DNA from: Candidatus Dojkabacteria bacterium
GTDB lineage: Bacteria; Patescibacteriota; Dojkabacteria; J137
Direction of reading: 5' to 3'
NCBI GenBank assembly: GCA_020429495.1
Contig: JAGQLJ010000131.1
Span: 1 to 7,664, forward strand
DNA length: 7,664 nucleotides
Part shown: in pieces, positions 5,000 to 7,664 of the stretch
Layout: every line of letters begins with the position of its first letter
Numbering within the stretch: position 1 is the first letter of the stretch
Program-made: the position numbers and the translations under genes
The notes under the pieces: generated by a model
The model's input: only the letters and a program-made list of their open reading frames with translations
Told to the model about the DNA's origin: nothing
Databases searched by the model: none

Positions 5000-7664
5000 A
5001 TGGTACCAAAACAATTTCAACTAAAAAATACAATAAAGCATCCAACCTCAGTAATAATTGGAGGTTTGAATAAACTTGGTCTAGAAATTGCTGATTCTTT
5101 AATTAAACAAGGAGGCTATGTTGTATTAATAGATGTTGTTACACAAAAAAATATTGAAAGATTAAGCAGCTTTAGTTCAAACGATTTGGTAAGTTTTTTA
5201 GACTATACTTCAATACCTCATTTGGAAGATGATATAAGAAGATTAGATTATGTGTTCTACTTTAATCATGAAAGTGAAGACTATACCGCAGATATTTCAA
5301 CACAAGAATTTTTAACTGTTTCTAATTATTTAGATGCAGCGCTATCGCTAGCTTCAAAGTTTGATGCAAGATTTTTATTAACTACTTCAATAAAAGCTAA
5401 TCAGGTATTATTCGCAACAGATGATTCTGCATATAAGCTAAGTATGTCTAAAGGATATACTCAGGCTTATTCTAATATGGAAATGCAACGATATTCTGAA
5501 GGATTAGTAATGGAATATCATGAAAAAGCCAGCTTAAACACAAGAATAGTAAGGTTGGGTGAAATTATTGGAGATGGAATGAATTTTAATAAGAAGACTG
5601 CATTTGTTGAGTTAATTACTGCTGCTGCCAATGGAAATGATTTACTATTAAGAAATGATGGACTAGAAAATGAATGGTTTGTTCATACACTAGACGCAGC
5701 TTATGGAATTATTAAAGCACAATTTTCAAAAGATACTGATGGCGAAGTATATTCATTAACTTATGAAAATACATATACGCATCTTTCAATTGCATATAAA
5801 ATTCAAGAATTAGAGGATAATGCAGGTGAAATAAAGTTTAAGTCAGATGATGCAAATTCAGGTCCACCAATTAAAATACATAAACCAGCACCAAACTTAA
5901 CAAGAATTGGATGGATGCCAAGAATATCTTTTGATAGGGCTGTTACACAATCATTAGCTGCTGCAAAAATAATGATTTTAGAATCATCCACAGTAGATGG
6001 AATGCCTAATAGTACAGAAACAAAATCTGTAAGCAATTTTCAAAACTTTTTATCTTTGGCTAAAGGTAATAAAGAACTAGTACAAAAGTCTAATCAATCA
6101 ACTGATAGCTTAAAGAAAGAACGTATTCAACAAGCATATAAAACAATTCAGTTACAAAGAAAAACTAGAAAGAAATCACTACCAGAAAAAATTGTTAATT
6201 TATTCTGGAGCTTTTTCATCTTTATGGCTAGAACATTTAGCTTTTTAGGCAAAATGTCTCCTGTAGAATTTGGAATATTTATAGTGCTTTCAATAGTATT
6301 TTTAATTGTATACGTAGCTGTAATTTCACCAACGTTATATGTATCAAGACACGCAATAACAATTTCTACTGAAATGCCAAATCTTAATAGTGCAATCCAG
6401 AACAGAAAATATGATGATGGTTATGAAAATGCTAAAAATATATCAAATTCATTTGAGCAAGTTGAAAAAATCTTACCTAGATATAATCAAGCAGCAAAGT
6501 TAGTTTCTTATGATGAAGAGCTAGATGATGCTAAATCTTTTGTAGGATTTTATAAAGAATTTGTTAATGGAGTTCAAGATGTTTTGTATGCACTCTCACC
6601 AATTAATAATTATTTTAAAAGTTTTGAAAATAATACTGTAATTAGAAAAAGTAATGATGGTTACTTATCTTTAGAAGGACAAGCTAAAGATTATACAAAC
6701 ATTTTAGCTGAGCTTGAAAATAGAGATGTATTTTATGAGAAAGGAATACAAAAAATAGAGAAGTCTCAGTCATCAATAAAAGATAATCAGCTACCACTGT
6801 TACCAAATCAAATAAAGAAGCTATTTGTGAATCTAAATGAAGATATTTTAGGTTATACAAATATCCAGGAACAAACACAAGGTCTAACATCATCGCCTGG
6901 AATTTTAGGCTTAGATAATCCAGTAACATATTTATTTATGATTCTTGATAATACTCGAATAACGCCATTAGGAGGCGAAATTAGCGGGTATGCATTAATT
7001 ACAGTTCAAAATGGAGGTATAACACAAGTAAAAGTTGATAGTATTGAAGATGTTTCTTTCAAAAATTCTCTATTATCTGAAGATGATTTAAGAGAAATTA
7101 ATAAGAGACGATTCTCAAATCTAGAAAAAGATGAAGTTGTCCCAGCTAGTTTTGGGAGTGTTGCAAATTTATCTGAGCTAAACAATATTATGTCAGAATC
7201 AATGTGGGAAGATTATTTAGGAACAAATATTGATGCATTTGGAACAATTCAATTAGAAACTTTAGAAAAAATTACAGGTTCTTTAGATGGAGATATAAAT
7301 GTACAAGGAATAAACCTACAATCAGACACATTCTTAGCAGATTTGGTTAGAGCGCAATCAGGCAATGAATCAATTTCTTATAAACATGAAATTATTTCTG
7401 AAACTTTTGCATCAGTATTTAACCAAGCCTTAAATACAGTTAAAACTAATTTAAACAGTATAATTACTTCGCTAGAAACAGCAGCACATAATGATATGCT
7501 ACATATAGTTGCACTTAATCAACCATTTACAGACTTTTTAAGACAAAATGACCTATCTGATAGCTCAGTATACAGAGCAAACACTTATCTTGTTCCAGGC
7601 ATAATGCTTGAAGACCCTAAGATAGTTAACAGTACACAATATTTAAATACAACATTGTCTTTAG
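5000..7664 (+). CDS. SDR-like (pseudoenzyme) / membrane / DUF4012 fusion protein, 3' partial
   Basis: An open frame runs from ATG 5000 through 888 codons and leaves the window. Residues 17-325 resemble extended SDR nucleotide-sugar epimerases/decarboxylases: GGLNKLG (21-27), TTS (128-130), Y157, R185, WFVHTLD (226-232) and GWMP (304-307). Two key sites are changed: the middle glycine of GxxGxxG is N24, and YxxxK reads Y157-S-N-M-E161. Catalysis is unlikely. A polar linker with RKTRKK (387-392) leads to a moderately hydrophobic stretch (398-417) and a clear membrane helix (424-443). The remainder is a helical stalk and a DUF4012 domain of unknown function: PGILGLDNPVTYLFMILDN (633-651), TPLGGEISGYALITV (655-669) and DAFGTIQLETLEKITG (745-760). 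The basic linker suggests the SDR part is cytoplasmic and DUF4012 external. A G-run (4983-4987) lies 12 bases before the ATG, too far for a standard Shine-Dalgarno. It is probably co-transcribed with the PEGA gene. Confidence 0.85.
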   Translation, partial: MVPKQFQLKNTIKHPTSVIIGGLNKLGLEIADSLIKQGGYVVLIDVVTQKNIERLSSFSSNDLVSFLDYTSIPHLEDDIRRLDYVFYFNHESEDYTADISTQEFLTVSNYLDAALSLASKFDARFLLTTSIKANQVLFATDDSAYKLSMSKGYTQAYSNMEMQRYSEGLVMEYHEKASLNTRIVRLGEIIGDGMNFNKKTAFVELITAAANGNDLLLRNDGLENEWFVHTLDAAYGIIKAQFSKDTDGEVYSLTYENTYTHLSIAYKIQELEDNAGEIKFKSDDANSGPPIKIHKPAPNLTRIGWMPRISFDRAVTQSLAAAKIMILESSTVDGMPNSTETKSVSNFQNFLSLAKGNKELVQKSNQSTDSLKKERIQQAYKTIQLQRKTRKKSLPEKIVNLFWSFFIFMARTFSFLGKMSPVEFGIFIVLSIVFLIVYVAVISPTLYVSRHAITISTEMPNLNSAIQNRKYDDGYENAKNISNSFEQVEKILPRYNQAAKLVSYDEELDDAKSFVGFYKEFVNGVQDVLYALSPINNYFKSFENNTVIRKSNDGYLSLEGQAKDYTNILAELENRDVFYEKGIQKIEKSQSSIKDNQLPLLPNQIKKLFVNLNEDILGYTNIQEQTQGLTSSPGILGLDNPVTYLFMILDNTRITPLGGEISGYALITVQNGGITQVKVDSIEDVSFKNSLLSEDDLREINKRRFSNLEKDEVVPASFGSVANLSELNNIMSESMWEDYLGTNIDAFGTIQLETLEKITGSLDGDINVQGINLQSDTFLADLVRAQSGNESISYKHEIISETFASVFNQALNTVKTNLNSIITSLETAAHNDMLHIVALNQPFTDFLRQNDLSDSSVYRANTYLVPGIMLEDPKIVNSTQYLNTTLSL

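Noticed and set aside
5803..6929. Two minus-strand open frames (5803-6036 and 6684-6929) inside the SDR-DUF4012 gene
   Set aside because: They lie antisense to a continuous coding frame with recognisable domains, and neither looks like a known protein.
1..7664. tRNA, rRNA, CRISPR array, insertion sequence or replication origin
   Set aside because: Nothing with cloverleaf features, spaced direct repeats, transposase motifs with terminal repeats, or clusters of DnaA-like boxes was seen on either strand.

Overview
The window is a strongly AT-rich bacterial segment. It has short intergenic gaps, almost no Shine-Dalgarno signals, and a gene mix that points to the Candidate Phyla Radiation (Patescibacteria). 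The lineage indicators are a DUF4012 surface protein, a PEGA-domain protein, a DUF5680 protein and a short F420-ligase-like protein with no other F420 genes nearby. I suspect a low-GC CPR lineage of the Dojkabacteria (WS6) or Microgenomates kind, but this is inference from gene families, not phylogeny.

Layout. On the + strand, 123-1634 encodes cofactor-independent phosphoglycerate mutase (gpmI). It converges on enolase (eno, minus strand, 1694-2932). The two genes encode consecutive glycolytic steps and share one symmetrical, bidirectional terminator at 1649-1678. Upstream of eno on the minus strand lie a CofE/F420_ligase-family protein (2996-3715) and a DUF5680 protein (3755-4207), so the minus-strand order is DUF5680, CofE-like, eno. 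Eno also has its own good sigma70-type promoter directly behind the CofE-like stop codon. Both the CofE-like and DUF5680 genes have TATAAT placed exactly six bases before the ATG, the geometry of leaderless transcripts.

Divergent from these, on the + strand, is a membrane-anchored PEGA-domain protein (4306-4983). Sixteen bases later comes a large protein (5000 to the window edge, at least 888 residues) that fuses three parts: an extended-SDR (nucleotide-sugar epimerase-like) domain, a basic linker plus membrane segment, and a DUF4012 ectodomain. The SDR domain has lost the central glycine of its nucleotide-binding motif and the catalytic lysine, so it looks like a pseudoenzyme. The last two genes look like a small envelope operon.

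The most unusual non-coding feature is degenerate 7-bp-period repeat DNA in two gaps: 3727-3775, which also encodes the last residues of the DUF5680 protein, and the outer parts of 4227-4289. No RNA gene, mobile element, CRISPR array or origin was seen, and no gap exceeds 300 bases.
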